Positions 16,201 through 24,005 of a stretch of DNA of 33,006 nucleotides are shown one piece after another; position 1 is the stretch's first letter, and every line of letters starts with the position of its first letter. Source of the stretch: an uncultured Methanobacteriaceae archaeon. Lineage in GTDB: Archaea > Methanobacteriota > Methanobacteria > Methanobacteriales > Methanobacteriaceae. The notes beneath the pieces are model-generated. The model saw nothing but the letters and a program-made list of their open reading frames with translations, was not told the DNA's origin and did no database searches. Where the stretch lies: positions 1 to 33,006 of the forward strand of contig CAMYKT010000020.1 in assembly GCA_947259185.1 (NCBI GenBank), read 5' to 3'. The position numbers and the translations under genes are program-made.

Positions 16201-16746
16201 ATATACTGTAAAAACTGTGGAACTAAAAATGAAAAAACAGCTAAATATTGCGAAAAATGCGGGCAAGCCCTAAATTCAGGTGGCTCTAATATCACCAAAG
16301 GTTTAATTGTACTGGTCTTAATTTTATTCATAGGGTTGGGTGCTTTAGCCGCTTATGTAATGAGCATGGATACCACACCGGTAGTTATAAGCTCCACCTA
16401 TAATGAGACTCAGGAAAAAACCCAGGCCTACCAACCATCCTGGAAACTAATTGATACTTACCGTGGAGTAAGTGATGATTCCAGATCATTTACCACCAGA
16501 GGTAATAAATTTAAAGTAAGCTACTCGGCTAACCCCCTGGTAAATTATAATATCAATTATCTGGAAATCCTACTTATTCAAGGTAGCCAGAGACTGGAAA
16601 CAGGCTATGTATCCTGGGAAGCATATGACTCTCCCAATACTAAAAGTGGAACCATAGAAGTTAGTAAAGGACCTGGAACATATTACCTGGATATCTATGC
16701 CTATGAATTAAAAGACTGGAATGTAGAAATATATGACTACTATTAA
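16201..16746 (+). CDS. Zinc-ribbon, single-pass membrane protein, apparent ATA start
   Basis: The frame encodes a classic N-terminal zinc ribbon (YCKNCGTKNEKTAKYCEKCG, two CxxC knuckles), then one membrane span (about residues 38-58, LIVLVLILFIGLGALAAYVM), then an approximately 120-residue extracytoplasmic domain, 181 aa in all. Function is unknown; such proteins are common in methanogens. The nearest in-frame ATG downstream (16360) would remove the ribbon and the whole span. Immediately upstream of the ribbon there is an in-frame TGA (16198-16200), leaving ATA at 16201 as the only codon before the tyrosine of the ribbon. GGTGGAG precedes it at correct spacing. An ATA start, or a G-to-A change or error in an original ATG, are the two explanations. 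Confidence 0.75.
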   Translation: MYCKNCGTKNEKTAKYCEKCGQALNSGGSNITKGLIVLVLILFIGLGALAAYVMSMDTTPVVISSTYNETQEKTQAYQPSWKLIDTYRGVSDDSRSFTTRGNKFKVSYSANPLVNYNINYLEILLIQGSQRLETGYVSWEAYDSPNTKSGTIEVSKGPGTYYLDIYAYELKDWNVEIYDYY

Positions 16747-16839
16747 TTCTCTGGATAATTATGGAGGGGTTTATTACAGGCTGTTTTTACCTGAATTTAT
16801 AAAAATAGTTAATTAACTGTTTTAATAGAATTCAATATC

Positions 16840-16895
16840 CTTTAATCAGTACCTATAAGAATAATATCTTTAATCAGTCCTTATAAGAATAATAT
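16840..16895. repeat. Tandem duplication of a 28-base unit
   Basis: Two head-to-tail copies of a unit beginning CTTTAATCAGT and ending TATAAGAATAATAT, differing at two positions, lie at 16840-16867 and 16868-16895. They sit between the convergent zinc-ribbon and hydrolase genes, next to the hydrolase stop. Only two copies are present and there is no spacer, so this is not a CRISPR array. Confidence 0.75.
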
Positions 16896-16903
16896 TAAAA
16901 TAT

Positions 16904-17695
16904 TTACCCCCTGGTTTCCAAGAATTCCTTAATATATCCTTCTATTTCATCCATCCTGGAGGGTACAAATAGATTATGTCCTTCTCCCTTGATAATAATC
17001 CATTGGGAATTCGATAAGGATTCCTGCATAATTTTTGCTAATCCCATCCCTGTTAATTTATCTTCACTTCCAGATAAAATCAAAACTGGACATTTAATTT
17101 TTGATAATTCTTCGCTGATATCAAAGTCTAAAATAATATCAATAGTACTTATAAGTGAATTTATTGAAGCTGTTTTAGCTTTAAGGACTTTAAATTCTTC
17201 CAGGACAATTTTATTTTCAGATAGAAACTCAGGGGTATTAACCACCTGCACTGCTTCATCAAAAAAGGACCCATAGTTCTTTTTTAATTTTTCTTTAAAA
17301 ATATTCAATTTGAACTCCAAATTAGGATCCACCTGACTAAATCCAGAAATTAGAGTTAGTGATTTTACCAGATGAGGAGCATCACAGGCTAATTTTAGCA
17401 AAAGAGCAGAGCCCCATGAAAAACCAATAAAATGTGCTTTTTCTATACCCTGATCTTTTAGAAATTCTATTAAATTATCATTAAAAGAATCAAGATTAAA
17501 ATCATTATTAATCTCTGAAGAAGAACCATGGCCCGGCAAATCCAGGGCCAGGGTGAAGTAATCTTTTTCAAATTTGTTTATTAAGGGCAGCCAGATACTT
17601 AAATCATCAGATAAACCATGTAAAAAAACCAGGGGAAATCCACCACCTCTCTTCTGGTAATGTAATTCCCGGTTATTTATTTTTGAATAGATTAT
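16904..17695 (-). CDS. Alpha/beta hydrolase, probable ATA start
   Basis: The protein (263 aa from the chosen start) has the alpha/beta hydrolase core: LVFLHGLSDD (oxyanion region), DLPGHGSS, the nucleophile elbow GFSWGS with Ser93, an acid in LSGSEDKLTG, and His in GEGHNLFV. Substrate cannot be deduced; the family includes esterases and C-C hydrolases. The start is uncertain. GTG at 17722 and TTG at 17710 lack upstream ribosome sites, but a strong AGGAGG lies just after them and is followed only by ATA ATA ATC (17698-17690), exactly where family similarity begins (IYSKINNRELHYQ). I place the start at the second ATA. With the GTG start the protein has 272 residues. Confidence 0.85.
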   Translation of the reverse strand: MIYSKINNRELHYQKRGGGFPLVFLHGLSDDLSIWLPLINKFEKDYFTLALDLPGHGSSSEINNDFNLDSFNDNLIEFLKDQGIEKAHFIGFSWGSALLLKLACDAPHLVKSLTLISGFSQVDPNLEFKLNIFKEKLKKNYGSFFDEAVQVVNTPEFLSENKIVLEEFKVLKAKTASINSLISTIDIILDFDISEELSKIKCPVLILSGSEDKLTGMGLAKIMQESLSNSQWIIIKGEGHNLFVPSRMDEIEGYIKEFLETRG

Positions 17696-17857
17696 TATTC
17701 CTCCTATCAAAATATTAGCCACTTAATAAAAAAGGGGATTCTATCTTGTTTTATGATAACAATTTACTAAAAATTTATAGATTAGCAGTTACCATAATTT
17801 AATATGCTTATATTAATATCAGTATATTTACCTTAAATAGTTGGGAGAGGGTTTTAT

Positions 17858-18043
17858 ATGGTACGTTACCAGTTAGATGACATTCCCAGTTCAATTAAAT
17901 GTTCTAATTGTGGAAAAACTTCTCTAGAAGTAGAAGGAAGCTTTCAGCAGGCCGGTAATTTTATAATAGTTTATTATAAATGCCCCCACTGCCAGCATAA
18001 AGATAAATTACAGTGCGGAAAGCCGGTGGATATTATTGATTAA
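17858..18043 (+). CDS. Small zinc-ribbon protein (61 aa)
   Basis: This 61-aa protein has two CxxC knuckles (CSNCGK and CPHCQH) separated by about 24 residues, the layout of a single rubredoxin-like zinc ribbon, plus one extra cysteine in LQCGKP. It probably binds one zinc ion; function is unknown. GGGAG lies upstream of the ATG at good spacing. A second small zinc-ribbon gene follows 25 bases downstream, so they are likely cotranscribed. Confidence 0.7.
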   Translation: MVRYQLDDIPSSIKCSNCGKTSLEVEGSFQQAGNFIIVYYKCPHCQHKDKLQCGKPVDIID

Positions 18044-18068
18044 TTTGTGGATAAAGGGGCTAAAAAAA

Positions 18069-18254
18069 ATGAAGGTCAGTGAAGATATAAAAAAAATCTC
18101 CCTTAAAGAAGAGTTTAGAATATGCCCGGAATGTGGCTATGAATTTGGCTTCCATAATTCTTTTTTAAAAAATGAAGCCGGAAAATATCAGAATATACTT
18201 ATATGTCCCCAGTGTGGGGCCCGCTATGATGTGGGATGGGAATTATCAGTATAA
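18069..18254 (+). CDS. Second small zinc-ribbon protein (61 aa)
   Basis: From the chosen start the protein has 61 residues, with CPECGYEFGFH and CPQCGARYDVGW as the two zinc knuckles about 27 residues apart. I use the ATG at 18069 because AGGGG lies nine bases upstream; the frame is open further upstream (ATG at 18036), but that would overlap the previous gene and lacks a ribosome site. No function can be assigned. It lies between a similar mini-protein and the DUF169 gene. Confidence 0.7.
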   Translation: MKVSEDIKKISLKEEFRICPECGYEFGFHNSFLKNEAGKYQNILICPQCGARYDVGWELSV

Positions 18255-18324
18255 TATCATTAAATCAGGCTAATTAATAAAGCTGGAAATAGTAGAATAT
18301 AAATAAAATACCAGGGTGATGAAT

Positions 18325-19008
18325 ATGGAAGACTATGATGTGAGTGGATATGATATTGTTTCTGAAAAAATAAAAGAAAATCTGGGACTTAAAAGATCTC
18401 CGGTGGCCATAAAATTTGTTCTAAAAAAAGAGGATTTACCTGAGAATATTGAGGAAATTGATAAACCAGTAAGGCACTGTGAAATGGTAACCCGGGCCAG
18501 CCGGGGTGAAACCTTCTATGCCACTTCCCAGGATCAATCCTGTAAAGGTGGAGCAGCAGCCATCGGTGCAGGTGAAGCGCCAGAAAAAATTAAAACAGGT
18601 GAATTTTATTATGATCTGGGACGTTTTTCCAGTATAGGCGCGGCTAAAAGGACCCTGGATGCTATTCCTAAAATAGATATGGATATTTATGCTACTATTT
18701 ATGCTCCCCTGGAAGATGCTACCTTCCATCCGGATATAATTGTGGTGGTGGGAAATCCGGCTCAGGCTATGAAATTATCCCAGGCACTGGTCTACACTCT
18801 GGGAGGGAGGGTAGAAGCAGATTTCTCCGGTATACAGTCTTTGTGTGCTGATGCGGTGGCCGGACCTTTTACAAGTAAAAATCCTAATATAACCCTGGGT
18901 TGCAGTGGATCCCGAAAATTTGCAGGTATTGAAGATGAAGAAGTAATTGTGGGACTTACTGGGGAAAATATTGGGTGTGTGGTTAATGCTCTGGATGCTA
19001 TTAGCTAG
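18325..19008 (+). CDS. DUF169 family protein
   Basis: The 227-aa protein matches the DUF169 family common in methanogens and other anaerobes: it starts with an LGLKRSPVAIKF segment, then HCEMVTRASRGETFYAT, CKGGAAAIGAG, VVVGNPAQAMKLSQAL, and a C-terminal glycine/cysteine-rich part (TLGCSGSRKFAGI, GENIGCVV). The conserved cysteines suggest metal or cofactor binding, but no activity is established for the family. I chose the ATG at 18325 because AGGGTGATGA stands directly upstream; the GTG at 18316 is within the ribosome site. It is convergent with the nucleotidyltransferase gene, only ten bases apart. Confidence 0.85.
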   Translation: MEDYDVSGYDIVSEKIKENLGLKRSPVAIKFVLKKEDLPENIEEIDKPVRHCEMVTRASRGETFYATSQDQSCKGGAAAIGAGEAPEKIKTGEFYYDLGRFSSIGAAKRTLDAIPKIDMDIYATIYAPLEDATFHPDIIVVVGNPAQAMKLSQALVYTLGGRVEADFSGIQSLCADAVAGPFTSKNPNITLGCSGSRKFAGIEDEEVIVGLTGENIGCVVNALDAIS

Positions 19009-19018
19009 CATCCCCCTA

Positions 19019-19687
19019 TTATTCTTCTTTAAAATCATTTAAAATAAGTTCATAATCCCTGTAATGATTTATATTAATTAATTCCTGCTTATTTTCTGGA
19101 GGGAATCCATAAAATTCCACTCCTTCTTTAACCATTCTTCTTAACATGGGATTGAGGTTCATTTTATATTGGGGCAGGTAATGCAAAAGCAGATTCCTGG
19201 AAGAGGCCAAGGGCATCCCTAAACCTTCAGCAGAATCCAGACGACCGTAAGTTTTTCTACCCAGAATAGAAACCATGTTATCCCGGTTATCACTATTTAT
19301 AATTTTATCTTTTAATTTTCTAAGGCTATTACTTTTTACGGTGGGCTGATCACCAGCTACACAAAGGCAGATATCATTAGAAGCAGATTTTAATCCATTA
19401 TACAATGACCGGGCCAGGGGAACATCAACAGGATTATTTTCAATTATTTTTAAGCGAGGGTCATGGATATTACTTATGGCATGTACTATTTCATCCTGGT
19501 AATGACCTACCACCAGGATACATTCCTCTACCGGGACATTTAATACACGCTGGATGGTGTGCTGCAGCAGGGGTTTACCCTTAATTTCTAAAATCAGCTT
19601 ATTTTTCAGTGGCAGGCCTCTTTTTTCCAGGTCTTCCCTCATGCGGCGGTTTTGCCCAGCTGCAGTTATTATTGCACTGATACTCAT
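19019..19687 (-). CDS. MobA-like nucleotidyltransferase
   Basis: The protein (222 aa from the second ATG) has the NTP-transferase fold: an N-terminal AIITAAGQNRRMRE nucleotide-binding loop, KLILEIKGKPLLQHTIQRV with the sugar-phosphate or cofactor lysine, and CVAGDQPTV with the metal-binding aspartate. Relatives activate a molybdopterin, sugar or sugar-acid by adding a nucleotide. It is the last gene of the block containing the Mur-like ligases, so activating a pseudomurein precursor sugar is a reasonable inference; molybdenum cofactor work is the alternative. The start at 19687 lies a suitable distance from a TATA-like ATTATAAAC; ATG 19708 is also possible. No strong ribosome site is seen for either. 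Confidence 0.8.
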   Translation of the reverse strand: MSISAIITAAGQNRRMREDLEKRGLPLKNKLILEIKGKPLLQHTIQRVLNVPVEECILVVGHYQDEIVHAISNIHDPRLKIIENNPVDVPLARSLYNGLKSASNDICLCVAGDQPTVKSNSLRKLKDKIINSDNRDNMVSILGRKTYGRLDSAEGLGMPLASSRNLLLHYLPQYKMNLNPMLRRMVKEGVEFYGFPPENKQELININHYRDYELILNDFKEE

Positions 19688-19791
19688 TTTATCGTATGAT
19701 TTACTCATCCCGGAGTTTATAATGTTATTATTGCACCCTATTCCTGCTTTAATTTACCAATCCATGAATTTGTCCTGATACTCCTAACTAC

Positions 19792-21000
19792 CTAATTGGG
19801 TACTAATTCATAGACTTCCGCATAAATCTGTGTATTTCCTGCTGCTCCTGTGGTCCACATAACGATTAGCAGGGGGTATTCTCTATTATTATTCACCTTT
19901 ACTCCGGTGGCAGGATCCACTCCAAAGGCTATACAGTGGAATGACCAGTTTAAGCCAATTGGTAGAGGCACTCCGGCAGAAGTCACTGCGCCCCTTAAGG
20001 CCCGGGCTGGGGGACAGGTCCCATGGGAAGCAAATCCACCTGGTGCTTCAGGATCCCTTACTCCCACAAATCCACCTGACTTTTTACCAGAAGCCATATT
20101 TTCAGGAGGTACTATGGTCCCGTTCCACCTATTGGCAAATTCTCGAGCATTATGGGCCCGGGAATAATCATCGTACTCGGGATAAGACCCTAAATAACTA
20201 ACAGATCCGGATACTTTCTGGGGAGTGTAGTCATCCATATAGGCCATAACCGGGGCACCTTCTGGATAATCTTTAACATAATCCAGCACAGATTTCCCGA
20301 AATAAACTTCAATTTGGGAGGGAGGTACTGTATTTCTACCATCACTGAAATTGGTGAGAGCATAATCCAGTACAATTTTATCTCCTATCTGGGCCTTATC
20401 ATACCATTTTTTGACTTGTTCCCCAGAAATGTACTGATTAGGGATGGTATCATTACTGATATCTTCCCCACCAACCACCCGCAGGGTCTGGTTATTCTCA
20501 CTGATTTCTAAACCGTCTTTAGTTTTATATCCATAGACATAGGGGTTTTTAAATCCCCAAATAAAATTATCTGGAGGGCTAACTGTTAATTTTCCAGCAT
20601 TTACCATTAGCATTCCTGGTCCTTCATAACCGGTGGCAATTCCATACCGGGAAATACTACCTCCGGTAAGATGCACAATAGGGGTAGGGATACTACCGGT
20701 TAATAACGACTCCATTAAATCCATAATACGGTAATCCCGGGCAAATTCAATCAGGTAACGGGGGTGGGTTATTAAGGGAACCCTCCTTATTTTACTATCA
20801 TCCACCACATCAGTTCCCGGTAATACCGTATCACCTGGTGTTAAACCGGTTATTTCCTCTGCATTTTGAGCAGGATATACTCCTTCCAGGTAAACTCCCA
20901 GGGGGGTGCTTATAATACCTAAAAATATCAACACTACCAGTATTTTAAATGCCGAGTTCTCCCAGTATTTTTTTAGAATATTTAACTCCTCCTTCTCCAA
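19792..21000 (-). CDS. Membrane-anchored or exported protein of the Mur-like operon, function unknown
   Basis: The 402-aa protein has an N-terminal membrane segment (about 18-38, KILVVLIFLGIISTPLGVYL) and a large extracytoplasmic part rich in Gly, Pro and aromatic residues, with two cysteines (GTCPPAR, FHCIAFG). I do not recognise the family; no catalytic motif is visible. Its start overlaps the end of the tandem Mur ligase gene. The listed TTG (21000) has no upstream ribosome site; a strong GGAGAAGGAGGAG lies just inside and is followed at eight bases by ATT (20979), so translation may begin there. The position implies coupling to cell-wall ligase synthesis, and an extracellular wall-related role is inferred. 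Confidence 0.75.
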   Translation of the reverse strand: MEKEELNILKKYWENSAFKILVVLIFLGIISTPLGVYLEGVYPAQNAEEITGLTPGDTVLPGTDVVDDSKIRRVPLITHPRYLIEFARDYRIMDLMESLLTGSIPTPIVHLTGGSISRYGIATGYEGPGMLMVNAGKLTVSPPDNFIWGFKNPYVYGYKTKDGLEISENNQTLRVVGGEDISNDTIPNQYISGEQVKKWYDKAQIGDKIVLDYALTNFSDGRNTVPPSQIEVYFGKSVLDYVKDYPEGAPVMAYMDDYTPQKVSGSVSYLGSYPEYDDYSRAHNAREFANRWNGTIVPPENMASGKKSGGFVGVRDPEAPGGFASHGTCPPARALRGAVTSAGVPLPIGLNWSFHCIAFGVDPATGVKVNNNREYPLLIVMWTTGAAGNTQIYAEVYELVPN

Positions 21001-24000
21001 TTACTAATATGATATCATTATCTTTAACTAATTCCAGTGCTTTTTCCAGGGCCTCCTGTACCTGATTTTTACTGGCACCCAGAGTTCCTTTTTTTATATT
21101 CTCGGCACTGGATTTGGTTTCCACAATCTCTTTATTGATATACTTAGATGATTTAAGGGCGGCATAGGAAGCAGGTATCACCACATCTGCATAGTTAAGG
21201 ATTTTTGCAATATCCCCATCACCCTGGCTGCCACTTTCTGAGGAAATAGTGTTTACCACGATTAGTTGAGAATCATCATCTTTTTTACTTAAAATTCTTT
21301 GTATAACTGCTTTTACACCGGCCGGATTGTGAGCATAATCAATAATTAAAGAAGGATGGTCACTTATTTTTTCAAACCTACCTTCCACACCCGCAAAATC
21401 CTGAAGCCCGGTCACTATATCTTCAAATTTAATACCCATAGCCCAGGCACCTGCAGCAGCAGCCAGGGCATTGTAAATATTATATATGCCTTCTATTTTT
21501 AATTTAACCATAGCCTGTTCTGATTTAATCCGGAGTAACATACTGTTTTCTGTTACCTGACGTCCGGATACATCCAGTGGTGGTTTTTTAAATCCACATA
21601 TACATTTATATTTGCCTAAATGCCCTAAATAATGTTTTTCATACTTGAGGAGTGCTTCACACAGGGGACATTCCCGTCCTTCAGAAAAGGTATTAATTCT
21701 GGTATTAATATTTTCAATACCATAGAATATTATATTTTCCGGGTTTTGGGAATAGGCAAAACTGGCTACCAGAGGGTCATCTGCATTGAGTATTAATATA
21801 TCGGCCACGTCAGTTATTTCTTTTTTACACTGTACATACAGGTTAAAATCATCATCTTCTTTTAAATGGTCCCTGGAAATATTGGTTACCAGTCCCAGAT
21901 CAACTTCACAGTTTAAAGCAGAGTTTTTTATTTCATCCGCGTTTCCAAAGGTTCCTATTTCCACCACCGCCATGTCCCCTTTAAGACGAGTTTGCAAAGC
22001 AGGAATAAGTTCAGTATTACCCTGGATAGGCATATGGTGTTCAGGAACATGGTAATCTGCTTTATAGAGAATATGTTTTAGTATCTGGGTGGTGGTGGTT
22101 TTACCATTGGTACCGGTTATCCCTATTACTGGTTTATCCACCTTACAGATGGCCATCACTTCATCCACACCGATTATATCCGCAGAACTATTCTGGGTAA
22201 TCAGATCCCATACCTTCTGGTTTTTTTCCAGTCCCGGGGTGAGTACAATGGTTTGGGCTTTTTTAAGTACCTCCGGGGAGTGGCCTCCCAGGTCCATTTT
22301 TATGTCTTCGCGGGTAAAAACATCCTTCAAATAGGTATCCGGGCTCACATCAGAAACTGTTACATCCGCCCCGTTGTGCTTCAAAACACGGGCTAATAGA
22401 CTTCCTACAGTGCCACAACCACCTATGACCACAATATTGGAGTTATAATCCTGATAATAATCAATGGCCTTTTTGATATCATTCTTAACATTTTCATAGG
22501 CATTTACCACTCCCGGCCCCAGGTGTAATATGGTATCACCGGGTGCTGAAAGTTCCAGAGCCATTAAAATGGCGGTGGTCACATCTTCCACCCCATAGCT
22601 TTCCACTGCACCTGCAGCAGAGATTACTTCCTCCACCGCTTTCCAGTCAACTACCTCGGTGGTTTCATTTTTAGCACTGGAAATAATCACATCTGCCTTT
22701 TTATCTAAAATCCCACCAATTTTTGATTTATCTCTTATGGTAAGGGTATCAGGGTTATCCAGACTTATTATAAGTCTTCCCGGAACAGATAAGCCTTCTA
22801 ATAATTTTTCCATACTTTCCGGGTTATGGGCAGCATCCATAAATATATTAACCTCATTAAGTTGACCTATTTTCTCAAAACGACCTTTAACCCCATGAAA
22901 TGACTCAATTCTTTCTTTCAAATATTCCAGACCAAAACCCAGAACCAGGCCAGTGCCCACAGCAGCCAGCGCATTCTCAATATTACAGCTACCCGGTATT
23001 TTCAAGTTTATATCCGTTTTAAATGGTCCCACCATTTTCCGGGAGAAGTTACCACAACTGCAATTGATATGGCCACAATTTTCACATACGCTGCTAGGGA
23101 GGACCGTGCTCACCAGGTTGAAACTGGAACCATCCAGCCCTTTAAGCTGAATATCTTCTGCATAGATATTTAGATCCACTTCTAAAGGACCATAAGTCTT
23201 ATCTTCAAAATTGATGATTTGAGGAGCCCCTAAACCATAGTAAATACTTTTCTTATTACTTTTTTTACCCTGCTGGACCACCACCGGGTCATCACCATTT
23301 AAAATCAATACCCCCTGGGGGGATATTAAATGGGATAGGGAAAAGTTACGATTGACATAATCTTCATAGCTGGTGAATTCATCCATATGATCCGGGGTGA
23401 GGTTGGTTACCACCCCGGCACATAGTTCCAATCCATCAGCCATCCTTATAGTTCCATGGGGCAGTTCGAATACAGCCAGCTCTTTATCACTGGTTTTTTC
23501 ATTAACCACCAGTTCTATGAGTCCTTCAATAACCAGAGAATCCTGCAGGGATGAAAAAGTAATGGTTTCCAGCTCACCTTCCAGTACATGGTTTATCATA
23601 TTAGTGGTGGTGGTTTTACCATCGGTCCCGCCAATACCCACCATAGGTATCTCTATTAAAGAATTCAAAATCTCTCCGATATGGGAAGTACTTATCAGGT
23701 CTATTTTTTTATTTTCTCTGGTCTTTTCAATGAATATACGTATATCTGCCTGAGGAGGTATATTAGGGGAAATAAATATGGCATCTGCCCATAAAACGCT
23801 GTCAAATATATGGGTTCCCAACTCAAAAACAACCCCCTTTTCTTCCAGCTTTTTAATTTTTTTCCGGGCTTTTTTAGGAAGGGAGTTATAATCCTGCATA
23901 TCTGAAACCCGTACCTGGTTACCCAAATAGTTTAATAAATTAGCAGCAGGTCTTCCTGCATTTCCTGCTCCCACTACCAGTATCTTTTTACCATTTATCA

Positions 24001-24001
24001 A
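20945..24001 (-). CDS. Tandem (double) Mur-type ligase with two Cys4 insertions
   Basis: One 1018-aa chain holds two complete Mur ligase modules that join an amino acid to a precursor using ATP. Module 1 has an N-terminal Rossmann region (VVGAGNAG), P-loop GTDGKTTTT (125-133), a Cys4 cluster (C306, C309, C314, C316), GVKGRFEK and DAAHNP (389-394). Module 2 repeats the order: VVIGGCGTVG (about 524-533), P-loop GTNGKTTTT (630-638), Cys4 cluster (C778, C781, C800, C802), GVEGRFEK and DYAHNP (888-893). A Cys4 zinc insertion is a feature of MurT-type ligases. Module 1 has Asp in place of the usual Asn in the P-loop. I choose TTG 24001 because AAAGGTTGAT is just upstream and the next gene ends at 24006. 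A role in pseudomurein peptide synthesis is inferred. Confidence 0.93.
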   Translation of the reverse strand: MINGKKILVVGAGNAGRPAANLLNYLGNQVRVSDMQDYNSLPKKARKKIKKLEEKGVVFELGTHIFDSVLWADAIFISPNIPPQADIRIFIEKTRENKKIDLISTSHIGEILNSLIEIPMVGIGGTDGKTTTTNMINHVLEGELETITFSSLQDSLVIEGLIELVVNEKTSDKELAVFELPHGTIRMADGLELCAGVVTNLTPDHMDEFTSYEDYVNRNFSLSHLISPQGVLILNGDDPVVVQQGKKSNKKSIYYGLGAPQIINFEDKTYGPLEVDLNIYAEDIQLKGLDGSSFNLVSTVLPSSVCENCGHINCSCGNFSRKMVGPFKTDINLKIPGSCNIENALAAVGTGLVLGFGLEYLKERIESFHGVKGRFEKIGQLNEVNIFMDAAHNPESMEKLLEGLSVPGRLIISLDNPDTLTIRDKSKIGGILDKKADVIISSAKNETTEVVDWKAVEEVISAAGAVESYGVEDVTTAILMALELSAPGDTILHLGPGVVNAYENVKNDIKKAIDYYQDYNSNIVVIGGCGTVGSLLARVLKHNGADVTVSDVSPDTYLKDVFTREDIKMDLGGHSPEVLKKAQTIVLTPGLEKNQKVWDLITQNSSADIIGVDEVMAICKVDKPVIGITGTNGKTTTTQILKHILYKADYHVPEHHMPIQGNTELIPALQTRLKGDMAVVEIGTFGNADEIKNSALNCEVDLGLVTNISRDHLKEDDDFNLYVQCKKEITDVADILILNADDPLVASFAYSQNPENIIFYGIENINTRINTFSEGRECPLCEALLKYEKHYLGHLGKYKCICGFKKPPLDVSGRQVTENSMLLRIKSEQAMVKLKIEGIYNIYNALAAAAGAWAMGIKFEDIVTGLQDFAGVEGRFEKISDHPSLIIDYAHNPAGVKAVIQRILSKKDDDSQLIVVNTISSESGSQGDGDIAKILNYADVVIPASYAALKSSKYINKEIVETKSSAENIKKGTLGASKNQVQEALEKALELVKDNDIILVIGEGGVKYSKKILGELGI

Positions 24002-24005
24002 TGTA

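Noticed and set aside
16036..16266. Minus-strand frame of 76 residues with hydrophobic, Tyr/Ile-rich sequence
   Set aside because: It overlaps the start of the zinc-ribbon gene, has no ribosome site, and its composition simply reflects A+T-rich DNA.
16840..16895. Possible CRISPR repeat
   Set aside because: There are only two copies, directly abutting with no spacer, and no cas genes nearby.
22953..23753. Several plus-strand open frames inside the Mur ligase region
   Set aside because: They are antisense shadows of the double ligase, whose motifs are intact across the region.
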